64,000 nt of DNA from Streptomyces sp. NBC_01142 (GTDB lineage: Bacteria; Actinomycetota; Actinomycetes; Streptomycetales; Streptomycetaceae). Of the stretch, positions 7,595-16,410 are shown one piece after another; position 1 is the stretch's first letter; every line of letters starts with the position of its first letter. The notes below the pieces were generated by a model, which was not told where the DNA came from, ran no database searches, and saw nothing but the letters and a program-made list of their open reading frames with translations. The stretch covers positions 2,480,001-2,544,000 of the forward strand of contig NZ_JAPEOR010000001.1 of the NCBI RefSeq assembly GCF_026341125.1, written 5' to 3'. Made by a program: the position numbers and the translations under genes.

Positions 7595-9256
7595 TCAGCC
7601 GGTCCTTTCCGACTCCTGCGGACCGTTGAACAGGGCCCGTATCGCCGCGCGGTCGGGCTTCCCGGCGGGGGTGAGCGGCAGCGCCTCCAGCACGAACAGC
7701 CGCTCCGGATGCTTGCGGCGTTCGAGGCCGCGCTCGTCCAGACGCGCGCACAGCTCATCGAGGGTCAGGGCCTCTCCGCCGCGCGTCATCACACACGCCG
7801 CGAGCCGTTCACCCATCAACGCGTCGGGGATCCCCACGCACACCACGTCCCGGATGCGCGGGTCCATGGCCAGCTGGATCTCGACCTCGGCCGGACTGAT
7901 GTTGGCCCCGCCGCGGATCACCACGTCCTTGAGCCGCCCGACGACTCTGAGGGTGCCGTCCTCCTCCAGCAGGCCGAGGTCCCCGGTGCGTACCCAGCCG
8001 TCGGTGGTCCGGTAGCGGGCGTCGAGGTCCGGGGCACCGACGTAACACAGCGGGGTCATCGGCCCTCTGGCGACGATCTCGCCCACGTCGCCCGCCGGGA
8101 CCTCCTCCATCTCCGCCGTGCCGGGCACGGCGATGCGTATGTCGGCCACGCCCGGATCGGGACGCCCGGCCACCACGCCGGGGCCGTCGGCGGGCGGGCG
8201 CTCCTCGCCCAGTCCCGTATGGCAGTTGACTCCGTCCGCCGAGCCGTAGAGGTTGACGACCGGGCAGCCGAAGGCGCGGCGGGCCTCGTCGGCAGTGGCG
8301 GGGTCCAGAGCCGAGCCGCCGAGCACCAGTGCCGTCAGGGACGGGGCATCGAGCTGCTCGTCGCCCAGCCGGTCCAGCATCATCCGCACCATCGTCGGCA
8401 CGCCCAGCACATGGGTGGGTTCGTGCGTGACGATCGCTTCCAGAGCGGCCTCGGGCGTGAAGTGGTCGAGCAGGACGAGGGTTCCGCCGTGCCGGGCGAG
8501 CGCGACCGCGGTGCCGTTGCTGCCGTAGGCCGAGCCGAGCGGGACGAGGAACAGGCACCTGGGCGGTTCCCCCTCGCGCATCAGGGAGGCCAGGAAGTTC
8601 CCACGGCCCCCGGCGAGGGCGTTGTGGGAGTACGCGATCATCTTCGGCTCGGCCTCGGAACCGGAGGAGACCAGAATCCGGGCGGCGGAGTCGGGATCGG
8701 GACGGGCGGCGACGAAGGCGGCCGCATCGGCGCGCAGCAGCTGCGCCATGGGCACGGCACCCTCGGCCGCGGTGCCGGGGCCGGCGGCGATCACCGTTCG
8801 CAGCGCGGGGAGTTCACCGGACAGGGCGAGCAGATCGGCGGCATGCCGGTAGCCGCGGTGCTCGGTACTGGCGATCACCGCGACGGCCTCCGAGCGGCCG
8901 AGCAGTGACGCCGCCTCCTGTCCGCCGCGTCCGACGGGGAAGGGGAGAGCCACGGCGCCGAGAGCGGCGATGGCCAGGTCGGCGATGACGGCGTTGCGGC
9001 TGTTCGGCAGCTGGACGCCGACCACCTCGCCCTCCTGGATGCCGAGCCCGGTCAGCCCGACCGTCATGGCGCGCACCTTGCGGTCGAGCGCCGTGTAACA
9101 GAGCTTCCCCTTGGCGTCGATGAGCGCAGTGCGGTGCAGGTCGGCGATCTGCCGGGCTCTGTAGAGGCTGTAGATGTCCAGATCGGGACAGGTGCCGTCG
9201 ATCGCCCAGGAACGGCGCAGCTCTGCGGGCAGGAGGTCGTGCAGCTTGAGGGTCAT
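7595..9256 (-). CDS. AMP-forming acyl-CoA ligase (class I adenylate-forming enzyme)
   Basis: Enzyme of 553 residues. It has a weak AMP-binding P-loop (LVSSGSEAEPKMIAYSH instead of YTSGSTGxPKG), the NLYGSADG block, the YRTTDGWVRTGDLG block, a GRLKDVVIRGGANISPAE hinge and the C-terminal lysine motif PLTPAGKPDRAAIRAL. It should convert a carboxylic acid, ATP and CoA to acyl-CoA. The start overlaps the stop of the CoA-transferase gene by four bases, so the two are translationally coupled. A divergent acyl-CoA dehydrogenase completes the module. It resembles cyclohexanecarboxylate or medium-chain ligases; the substrate is unknown. Confidence 0.85.
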   Translation of the reverse strand: MTLKLHDLLPAELRRSWAIDGTCPDLDIYSLYRARQIADLHRTALIDAKGKLCYTALDRKVRAMTVGLTGLGIQEGEVVGVQLPNSRNAVIADLAIAALGAVALPFPVGRGGQEAASLLGRSEAVAVIASTEHRGYRHAADLLALSGELPALRTVIAAGPGTAAEGAVPMAQLLRADAAAFVAARPDPDSAARILVSSGSEAEPKMIAYSHNALAGGRGNFLASLMREGEPPRCLFLVPLGSAYGSNGTAVALARHGGTLVLLDHFTPEAALEAIVTHEPTHVLGVPTMVRMMLDRLGDEQLDAPSLTALVLGGSALDPATADEARRAFGCPVVNLYGSADGVNCHTGLGEERPPADGPGVVAGRPDPGVADIRIAVPGTAEMEEVPAGDVGEIVARGPMTPLCYVGAPDLDARYRTTDGWVRTGDLGLLEEDGTLRVVGRLKDVVIRGGANISPAEVEIQLAMDPRIRDVVCVGIPDALMGERLAACVMTRGGEALTLDELCARLDERGLERRKHPERLFVLEALPLTPAGKPDRAAIRALFNGPQESERTG

Positions 9257-11061
9257 ACGAAGCTCCAGGGGTCGGGAACGGCGGGTGCGCCGTGCGCGTC
9301 GCGGGTGATCGGGCCGGTGAAGCGCGGATCGTGGTGCAGGGCCGCCAGGTCGGTGGTGACGGCGGTCGCGGACAGGCCGTGCGCGTGCAGCCGTGCCAGC
9401 GCGTCTTCCGTGGGCAGCGCGTGCAGGTCATGGGCGCCGGCGGCGCCCGCGCAGGCATCGGTGGGCGCGACCCAGCCGTCGGCGGTGCGCAGGGGGCGAC
9501 GGAACCCGGCGGGGCGGCGCGCGGGGAGGCCCGCGGCGGCACGGCGCAGCGCGGGCGCGGTGAGGACGTCGGCGGCGCCGAGGAGCGAGGAGTCCACGCG
9601 TACTCCCCGGCCGGTGCGTTCGCGCAGCAGCAGCCCGGCGAGCACGGCCTCGGCGCCGAGCAGTCCCCCCATCACATCGAGCAGAGTCATCAGGGACGGT
9701 GCGGGCGGCTCGTCGGCCGGCCGGGCGGCCTCCCCGACCCCGGTGCGCGCCTGGACCATGAAGTCGGTTCCCAGGGGCGCGCCGGTCAGCCGTCCCGCCC
9801 AGCCACTGGTGTACGCGTAGACGAGCGCGGGGTTGGCGCGGGCCAGATCCGCGGAGTCGAGTCCGAGCTGCGCGGCCTTGCCCGGCGCCCAGTTGTGCAG
9901 GAAGACGTCGGCCTCGGCGGCCATCTCGCGCAGCATGCCGCGGTCGGTGCCGGACTTGATGTCGACCTCGACGGCGCTCTTGCCACGATTCAGGGCGAGC
10001 CAGCGCGCCGAGATCCCGGAGCAGGCCGGCGGCATGCCGCGCAGCGGGTCGCCGCCCGGCGGCTCGATGCGGATGACCTCCGCGCCGAGCAGTCCCAGCA
10101 GATGTGCGGTGAGCGGGGCCTGGATACGGCGGCCGGCCTCCAGCACGGTCAGTCCGGCGAGTGGCAGCGCCTGGGTGAGCCGCGGCGAGTAGGCGGCCTG
10201 GTACGGGGCCTCGTGCGGAGCGCCGGGCGAGGTCAGGGTCCAGGGGGCCGCCCCGTCCTGCTCGGCGGCCCGGTCGGCGAGGGAACGCAACGGGCACACG
10301 TCGGCGCCGGAAACGTCGGCCGCCTCCCGGATCCGCTGCCAGGAACTCGACCGGGCTGTGCTGTGCAGGGAATCGGGGAAGGGCGCGCAGGCGGTGGCGT
10401 ACCGGAACTGGAAGGGGCGCCAGCCCGCCCGTATCGCCACCTCCGGAGCTTCGAGCGCGCGCCAGAAGGCGGCCCATACCCCGGGGTCCAGGGTCTCGAG
10501 TTCGAAGAGCGTCCCGTCGGCGGACGTGAACGGCGGTCCGCCCGGGGCGAGTTCGGCCGCCTCCCCCTCCTCGGCACCGGCGGCGGCCAGATACTGGGAG
10601 ACCGCCAGCAGCCCGGACCGTTCCGCCGAGGTCTTCACCTGCGCGGTACCGGCCCCGCGGCCGCGGGCGAGCAGACCGGCCAGCAGTCCCTGCACGGTCA
10701 GGACGGCCGTGGCGGTGGCGGCGTAGTCGAAGGCCAGACCGCGCGGTACACCGTCGCGGCGGCCATGGACCGCCATGATGCCGGTGGCTGCCTGCACGGT
10801 GGACTCGTCGGTGATGCCGGTGCCGGACCCGCCCCAGGTCGTGTGCGCGGTGAGTTCACCGAACTCGGATCCGGCGAGCGCGAAGTGGCTTCCGTGGTCA
10901 CCGTGAGCGCTCTGTTCACCCTCGGCGCCCACGGCCCGCGCTCCGAGCAGCCGCAGATGCTCGGCGACGAGTACGTCCCCGGGCCCGGACGGCCCCGACG
11001 TGCTCAGGCGCAGTCCGTCGAGCGGCCGCCGGGCCGTTCCGGTGGTGGCTGGTGTGGCCAT
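9253..11061 (-). CDS. Two-domain CaiB/BaiF-type (family III) CoA-transferase
   Basis: Protein of 602 residues, about twice a normal half-subunit. Two CaiB-like domains are visible. The N-terminal one starts near PLDGLRLSTSGPSGP and has a candidate catalytic Asp in TDESTVQAATG. The C-terminal one starts near LAGLTVLEAGRRIQAP and has GTDFMVQARTG. Family III enzymes move CoA between acids through an aspartyl-CoA thioester on that Asp. Both domains keep an Asp, so this is an internal duplication rather than a dead copy. It sits between the coupled CoA ligase and the divergent acyl-CoA dehydrogenase. The substrate is unknown. Confidence 0.83.
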   Translation of the reverse strand: MATPATTGTARRPLDGLRLSTSGPSGPGDVLVAEHLRLLGARAVGAEGEQSAHGDHGSHFALAGSEFGELTAHTTWGGSGTGITDESTVQAATGIMAVHGRRDGVPRGLAFDYAATATAVLTVQGLLAGLLARGRGAGTAQVKTSAERSGLLAVSQYLAAAGAEEGEAAELAPGGPPFTSADGTLFELETLDPGVWAAFWRALEAPEVAIRAGWRPFQFRYATACAPFPDSLHSTARSSSWQRIREAADVSGADVCPLRSLADRAAEQDGAAPWTLTSPGAPHEAPYQAAYSPRLTQALPLAGLTVLEAGRRIQAPLTAHLLGLLGAEVIRIEPPGGDPLRGMPPACSGISARWLALNRGKSAVEVDIKSGTDRGMLREMAAEADVFLHNWAPGKAAQLGLDSADLARANPALVYAYTSGWAGRLTGAPLGTDFMVQARTGVGEAARPADEPPAPSLMTLLDVMGGLLGAEAVLAGLLLRERTGRGVRVDSSLLGAADVLTAPALRRAAAGLPARRPAGFRRPLRTADGWVAPTDACAGAAGAHDLHALPTEDALARLHAHGLSATAVTTDLAALHHDPRFTGPITRDAHGAPAVPDPWSFV

Positions 11062-11186
11062 GGCTCTCCTCTCCGGGCGCGGTGGGAACTGGAAAGCCGC
11101 CGCGCCCGACCTGTTCGACGGAGAGACAGTCGGACTGCTGTTCCCATGGGTTCCCTGGAGGCCGGAGCAAAGTGGTGGAGAATCAG

Positions 11187-12359
11187 GTGCGGGCCGGTCG
11201 CGGCATGCCCGAATGCCCGGCCGGGCTGAGGGACTTGAGGGACCGCGTCACCGCGTTCGTACGACACCGGGTCATGCCCTGTGAGCCCGTACTGGACGCG
11301 GGGGGCCCGCAAGCTACCGCCGCGCTGCGCCGACTTCGGCAGGAGGCGAGGGAACAGGGGCTCTGGGCGTTGCCGCTGCCGGCCGAGCTGGGCGGTCAGG
11401 GCCTTCCCCTCCGCTCCTACGTGCATGTCGCCGAGGCCGAAGGGGCCAGCGACCACGGGCCCGCCGCGCTCGGATCGGCGCCCCTCCTGGACGTACTCAT
11501 GCTCCAGCGGTACGGCAGCCCCCGCGTCCGCGAGCTCTATCTCCACCGGCTGGTCGCCGGAGAGATCCGCAGCTGTTACGCCATGACCGAGCCGGAGACG
11601 CCGGGCACGGACCCGTTCCTCACATCGACCAGGGCCGAGCCGAGCGCCGGCGGAGGCTGGACGGTCAGTGGCCGCAAGTGGTTCACCAGCGGCGCCGCCG
11701 ACGCCGACCTCGTCACCGTGCTCGCCCGTACCGACGGCGCACCGGCGGACCGCGAAGGGCTGTCCCTGCTGCTCGTCCCCACCGCCACGCCCGGCTTCCG
11801 GGTGGTGCGCGAACTGCCGGTGCTCGGCGCGGGCGGGCAGTGGGAGATCGAGCTGGACCGGGCCGCGGTGGACGGGGACCATCTGCTCGGCGAACGGGGC
11901 AAGGCCCTGTCCGTCGCGGGGGAGCGGCTGCAACTCGGCCGCACCCTGCGCTGTCTGCGCTGGCTCGGCCAGGCACAGCGCGCCTTCGGCCTGATGTGTG
12001 AGCGAGCGGCCACCCGCGTGCGGTCACGCGGTGCGCTCGGCGACCTCCAGCTCGTCCAGCGCCATGTCTTCGAGGCGCTGCTCGCACTGCGCACCACACG
12101 CCCTCTGGTGTACGAAGCGGCCGCCCGTCTCGACGCGGGGCTGGACGCGCATGTCGAGGTGGGTCTGGCCAAGGTCGCCGCCTCCCGCATGCTCCAGGAG
12201 GTCGCGGATGCCGCGATCCAGGTACACGGCGCGGCGGGGCTCGGCCCGGACACGCCGCTGCCCGCGCTGTTCAGGACCGGACGCGCGGCGCGGATCCTCG
12301 ACGGCCCCGACGAGCTCCACATCACGTCCGTCGCGCGCCGGGTGCTGCGTACGGACTGA
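11187..12359 (+). CDS. Acyl-CoA dehydrogenase
   Basis: Flavoenzyme of about 390 residues, normal family length. The signature CYAMTEPETPGTDP and the block GGWTVSGRKWFTSGAADADL are diagnostic; the C-terminal region has IQVHGAAGLGPDTPL. It should oxidise an acyl-CoA to the 2-enoyl-CoA with FAD. Several starts are possible (GTG 11172, 11175 or 11187, ATG 11205); I chose GTG 11187 because GGAG lies six bases upstream. It is divergent from the CoA-transferase/ligase pair with about 125 bases between, so all three probably form one catabolic module. Confidence 0.87.
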   Translation: MRAGRGMPECPAGLRDLRDRVTAFVRHRVMPCEPVLDAGGPQATAALRRLRQEAREQGLWALPLPAELGGQGLPLRSYVHVAEAEGASDHGPAALGSAPLLDVLMLQRYGSPRVRELYLHRLVAGEIRSCYAMTEPETPGTDPFLTSTRAEPSAGGGWTVSGRKWFTSGAADADLVTVLARTDGAPADREGLSLLLVPTATPGFRVVRELPVLGAGGQWEIELDRAAVDGDHLLGERGKALSVAGERLQLGRTLRCLRWLGQAQRAFGLMCERAATRVRSRGALGDLQLVQRHVFEALLALRTTRPLVYEAAARLDAGLDAHVEVGLAKVAASRMLQEVADAAIQVHGAAGLGPDTPLPALFRTGRAARILDGPDELHITSVARRVLRTD

Positions 12360-12551
12360 CCGCGGCCTCGCCCCGGGCCGGTCTCCCGGCGCCGCTCCTA
12401 CGGCGAACCGTCTCGCGTGGTCATGCCGCAGTCACGCCTCCGCCACGCTGCGGTGACGCCGTGAGGCGTAGCGTCTTTGTCCGAAGCCGTCAGAGCAACG
12501 CAGGGGGCGACGACCTGAGCCGGCTGCCTGCGGGTATCGGCTCCCGAAAGG

Positions 12552-13181
12552 ATGGCCATGTCCCGCAATCGCTGTCTCGCCCTGCTCGGAGCAGCACCGC
12601 TCCTCGCAGCACTCGCGATCTCGCCCGCTTTCGCGGCAGGAGGCGCGGGGACCCAGGAGTCGCTTCCCACCGCAGAGACGACGACTGCGATCGCCCCGAA
12701 CGTCTGTCACGGCCTGAGCCTGCCCAAGGACGCCTACCACACCGGCTGTCGCCAGGGGTTTCTCCTGGGGTCGGCCGCCGGCAGGAAAGACGGCAGTCCT
12801 CCTGTCTGCCAGAAGCTGCCGCCTCCGCTGGCGCCGGTCAGTCCCAATGACCACGAGCGCGGCAAGATCCAGGGCTACAAGTACGGCTACAACCAGGCGT
12901 ACGCGAAGGCGTTCAAGGAGAACTGCACGCAGAAGCCGGGGGAGCCCCCGCCGCCGCAGAAGCCGCCGGAGCAGACGTACGACAGCATGTTCAACGCCGG
13001 GAAGTCCTCCGGCACCACCTGGGCCCTCGAGGACGCCAAGACGTGCGTGCGGACCCACGCGCGTCTGACACCTCCGGCCAAGCCGGATGTGCTCATCGCC
13101 GCGTTCCAGAGCGGGTACGCCGTCGGCTACGACACCGCGTACGACGAGGCCTTCCGCAAGAACTGCCAGGGCACGCCCTAG
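12552..13181 (+). CDS. Secreted protein with duplicated GYxxGY...NC motif, unknown function
   Basis: I do not recognise a family. The 209-residue product has a Sec signal peptide (hydrophobic 8-25, AFA cleavage near 30). The mature part contains related blocks: GYKYGYNQAYAKAFKENC and, at the C-terminus, GYAVGYDTAYDEAFRKNC. A looser copy (HTGCRQGFLLGSAAGRKDG) precedes them. Each repeat ends in Cys, so disulfides are plausible. A proline-rich linker (PGEPPPPQKPPEQ) separates the two best copies. ATG 12552 or 12558 may be used; GAAAGG lies upstream. It ends 18 bases from the convergent hydrolase gene. Confidence 0.75.
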   Translation: MAMSRNRCLALLGAAPLLAALAISPAFAAGGAGTQESLPTAETTTAIAPNVCHGLSLPKDAYHTGCRQGFLLGSAAGRKDGSPPVCQKLPPPLAPVSPNDHERGKIQGYKYGYNQAYAKAFKENCTQKPGEPPPPQKPPEQTYDSMFNAGKSSGTTWALEDAKTCVRTHARLTPPAKPDVLIAAFQSGYAVGYDTAYDEAFRKNCQGTP

Positions 13182-13199
13182 GTTGTCGTCGCTGACCTC

Positions 13200-14186
13200 T
13201 CAGGCGGCGTGGACGTCGACGAGCCCGGTGAGCACGGCAAGTCCGTACGCGAGGAAGAAGGTCCCCCACACCAGTTCGTGCCGTACCGCTGCTTCTCTGC
13301 CGAGGTCGTAGCAGCCGTCGAGCAGCCGGCCGGAGCCGGTGAGATGGACGCGGACCAGTTCCTCCAGCACGGCGACCGCACGTTCGCGGTGTCCGAGCTT
13401 GAGCAGGGCGACGGCCGTGATCGCGGCCGCCGAGGTGTCGCACGGGCCGTCGGGGCGGCTCTCGTCGGCCAGGGGCACCAGGCGGGAGGCAGCCGACTGC
13501 CCAGGCATGCAGCCGAGTTCCTCGGCTCCCAGATGATGCACGGCATCGGCCGCGGCGAGCTGCAGCCAGGCCCGCCCACGGCTCCAGCCGGCCGGCGGAT
13601 CGTCGAAGGGCAGCCATCCCGAACCCGGATCGAACCTCGACGTACCGCCGGTCAGACAGAGTTCCAGGTGCGTACGAAGATGGGATCCGGCCGCCCGCAT
13701 CGCCTCCGGACCGGCCGTCGCGAGCAGCGGCACGAGGCCGGGCGACGCGTCGGCGCGGGCGAGCAGCCGTGGTCCGCCGAAGGCCGACCCCCAGGGGACG
13801 AGGCCCAGTTCGTGGTCGTAGGAATCCAGGCAGGCGCGCGCCGCGCGCGCACGCAGCTCCGCCGCCCGGTCGTCGTCGGCGGCGAGCGCTGTTCCATACC
13901 AGAAGATGAGTCCCCTGGTGGCTGTGTCGGCCTCGGCCCAGGGCGCCAGCCGCGCCGTGCATTGCGCGGCGGCGGCCCGGTCGAGGGCCTCGCCCGTCCC
14001 GAGCGCGCGCAGCCACAGCAGTCCGGCCCAGAACCCGCCGGTCCACGAGCCGCGTCCGGTCGTCGTCCAGTGCCCGCTGCCGGGTTCCGCGAACAGCGGG
14101 AAGCGGTCGCCGACGTCGCTCCGTACGGCCGCGACCCGCTCGAGGACCGCTGTCAGGGCGGGCAGGGCCCAGGCCGGCGTGCTCAT
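13200..14186 (-). CDS. GH88/GH105-like (alpha/alpha)6-barrel glycoside hydrolase
   Basis: Protein of 328 residues with landmarks of unsaturated glucuronyl or disaccharide hydrolases: GSWTGGFWAGLLW near the N-terminus, GWSRGRAWLQLAAADAVHH, PCDTSAAAITAVALLKLG and ELVWGTFFLAYGL at the C-terminus. GH88/GH105 enzymes hydrate the 4,5-double bond that polysaccharide lyases leave on uronic acid oligosaccharides. There is no signal peptide, so it is cytoplasmic. The start ATG overlaps the stop of the upstream MFS gene by four bases, suggesting import of an oligosaccharide and its hydrolysis. The substrate is not established. Confidence 0.72.
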   Translation of the reverse strand: MSTPAWALPALTAVLERVAAVRSDVGDRFPLFAEPGSGHWTTTGRGSWTGGFWAGLLWLRALGTGEALDRAAAAQCTARLAPWAEADTATRGLIFWYGTALAADDDRAAELRARAARACLDSYDHELGLVPWGSAFGGPRLLARADASPGLVPLLATAGPEAMRAAGSHLRTHLELCLTGGTSRFDPGSGWLPFDDPPAGWSRGRAWLQLAAADAVHHLGAEELGCMPGQSAASRLVPLADESRPDGPCDTSAAAITAVALLKLGHRERAVAVLEELVRVHLTGSGRLLDGCYDLGREAAVRHELVWGTFFLAYGLAVLTGLVDVHAA

Positions 14187-15397
14187 CGCTGGGCCTCGCG
14201 CCGGTCCCGTACGGCCCAGAGCAGCGCCACCGCACATGCCCCGGCGAACTCGGCCGCCACCAGGAGCCAGCCGGGCCCGTAGTGGCCCGCCCCGGCCAGC
14301 AGGCCGAACAGCGGTGGCCCCACCGCGAACCCGGTGAAGAACCCCGCCGAGACCAGCGCCGAGTCCTGCCCCGCCCGGCCGGGAGCCGCCCGCTGCATGA
14401 CCAGCACCATCGAGACGGCGTTGCCCGAGACCGCGAACACCCCCACAGCCACGGCCGCCGGCCATGCCAGCGGGTGCACGAGCAACGCGCCGGCCAGCAG
14501 CAGCGCCGCACCCACCGCGCCCGCGGCCAGCCATCCGGGCAGCCACTCGGCACGTCCGGGACGGCCGGCCACCTTCGACCAGCCCACCCGGCCGGCGATC
14601 CCGGCGACCCCCAGCACGGCCACCAGCGCGCCGGCGGCCGTGGGACCGAGCCCGAGCCGCTGCGTACCGAACAGCGCCAGATAGGTGTTGACCGAGGCGA
14701 TCCCGCAGCCCAGCAGTAGGGAGAAGGCCGCCAGCCAGGCGATGGCGCCCCGGGGAACCAGGGAGGAGCGCGGGCCGGGGGCTGCCGCCGGTGGGTCGGC
14801 GGGGAGCATGCGCGCCGCCCACACGGCGGCCACGACGGCCGTGCCGGCCGCCGTCCACACCGCCCCGCGCCAGCCGATGCCGCCGGCGAGCGCGGCGAGG
14901 GGCAGTCCCGCGGCGAAGGCGCCGAGCTGGACCCCGGCCTGCTTCATTCCGGTCACCGCGCCGCGGTCTGCGGGCGGGACCGTGGCCAGAATCGCCTTGT
15001 TGGTGGCGGGGTTGGCCAGCGCCTGCGGCAGTCCGCCCAGCGCCACCGCCGCGAGCAGCAGCCCCGCGCCGGGCGCCGCGCCGATCAGTGCGAGCGCCGC
15101 GGCGGACACCAGCAGCAGCGCCACCAGGCAGCGGCGCGGGCCCACCCGGTCCACCAGCCGTCCGCCCACCGGCGACAGCACGGCCGCCGTACCGAAGCCC
15201 ACCGTCGTCGTCAGGCCGAGGACGGTGGGCGAGATGCCGAGTTCGCCGACGAGCCGCGGCCCCAGCGCACCGAGCAGGAACAGCTGCATCATCGAGTAGG
15301 CCATGGCGCAGGTCAGCAGAGCCGTCAGCGCACGGGACGCCGGTTCCCCCGGCACCGCGCCCGCCGGCGCTGCTGCCGCTTTCTGCTCCGCCCCCAC
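14183..15397 (-). CDS. MFS transporter
   Basis: Membrane protein of 404 residues with about twelve hydrophobic segments. The MFS loop 2-3 motif is visible as GGRLVDRVGPRRC. A proline- and alanine-rich cytoplasmic N-terminus precedes the first segment. It begins at a GTG and its stop overlaps the start of the GH88-like gene. By context it may import a uronic-acid-containing sugar, but MFS drug or metabolite exporters look similar, so the direction of transport is open. Confidence 0.85.
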   Translation of the reverse strand: MGAEQKAAAAPAGAVPGEPASRALTALLTCAMAYSMMQLFLLGALGPRLVGELGISPTVLGLTTTVGFGTAAVLSPVGGRLVDRVGPRRCLVALLLVSAAALALIGAAPGAGLLLAAVALGGLPQALANPATNKAILATVPPADRGAVTGMKQAGVQLGAFAAGLPLAALAGGIGWRGAVWTAAGTAVVAAVWAARMLPADPPAAAPGPRSSLVPRGAIAWLAAFSLLLGCGIASVNTYLALFGTQRLGLGPTAAGALVAVLGVAGIAGRVGWSKVAGRPGRAEWLPGWLAAGAVGAALLLAGALLVHPLAWPAAVAVGVFAVSGNAVSMVLVMQRAAPGRAGQDSALVSAGFFTGFAVGPPLFGLLAGAGHYGPGWLLVAAEFAGACAVALLWAVRDRREAQR

Positions 15398-15583
15398 TGC
15401 TGTGCTCCGTTCCCGTCGGCTGCAAGAGGTCGTCGGACCTCGTCAGAAGTCGGGTCGTGTAACCATCAAGTTCCGGGAGTGGGATGTGATCTGAGTCACC
15501 GTCATGGCCGGGAGAAAGCCGTTCCGGGAACATTTCGGACGTGGTCTTGACGGCGGCGCGACGGATGCAAGGATGGGCCCGCC

Positions 15584-16270
15584 ATGACTCCAGGGCGATG
15601 TTGCCGCGCAGTACGGGCCGCAGTGTTCGCGGCCGTCTGTGTGCTGCTCGGAACGCTCGGCCATGTGCTGATGTCCGGAGTGGCTGTCCCGTGGTGGGCG
15701 ACTGTCCCCGCCTCGGCCGTGACAGGCGCCGTGGCGTGGGCGCTGGCGGCCCGGGAACGCGGCCTGTTCCTGGTCACCTCCGTGGCCGTGGCCACTCAGG
15801 CCGTACTGCACTCCGGGTTCTCGCTGGCGCAGGACATGGCGCACCCTGTGGACGGGTCACCGTCGGCCACGGCCGATCTGCCCATGCTGTCGATGGGCGG
15901 GCACGCCCACCACGCCCTGCGGGGGATGACGGACGGCACGGCCCTGCCCATGGGCCCCGACGACGGCATGCCGGCCATGGGCATGTCGTCCCTGGCCATG
16001 TCGTCAACGGGCATGCTGGCAGCCCACCTGCTGGCCGCGCTGGTGTGCGGCCTCTGGCTCGCCCACGGTGAGCAGGCCGTCTTCCAGGTCCTGCGTGCCT
16101 TCGCGGGCTGGCTCGTCGCACCGCTGAGGCTGCCGCTCCGTCTCCCCGCGCCCCCGCACCGGCCACGCCTCCGCGGCCGGTGCTCCTGCCGCGCCCGCCG
16201 CCTGCGGCAGCTGCTGCTCGTTCACGCCATCACTTCACGGGGTCCGCCCACCGGGATCGCTGTCGTCTGA
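15584..16270 (+). CDS. His/Met-rich integral membrane protein
   Basis: Protein of 228 residues with about four hydrophobic segments (roughly 12-34, 38-55, 58-75 and 145-160). A loop at about 80-140 is unusually rich in Met and His (GGHAHHALRGM, GMPAMGMSSLAM), which suggests soft-metal binding such as copper. The C-terminal tail is very basic. The next gene, 140 bases downstream on the same strand, is an ECF sigma factor. I know no specific function. The GTG and ATG candidates near 15584 give nearly the same protein. Confidence 0.68.
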   Translation: MTPGRCCRAVRAAVFAAVCVLLGTLGHVLMSGVAVPWWATVPASAVTGAVAWALAARERGLFLVTSVAVATQAVLHSGFSLAQDMAHPVDGSPSATADLPMLSMGGHAHHALRGMTDGTALPMGPDDGMPAMGMSSLAMSSTGMLAAHLLAALVCGLWLAHGEQAVFQVLRAFAGWLVAPLRLPLRLPAPPHRPRLRGRCSCRARRLRQLLLVHAITSRGPPTGIAVV

Positions 16271-16410
16271 CAGCCAGTTCCCCGACGCGGCGACGGTGAC
16301 CTCGCCTCGCGACTCGGGCATCGGCCTGCCATCGGGCAGAGCCGTACGACTTACCGGCCCGCCCGATCGGCGACCGCCGGATCCCGGAATTGTGAAAGGG
16401 ACACCAGGCG

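Noticed and set aside
14187..15533. N-terminal extension of the GH88-like hydrolase
   Set aside because: It is out-of-frame translation of the MFS transporter gene. The hydrolase starts at the ATGA overlap at 14186.
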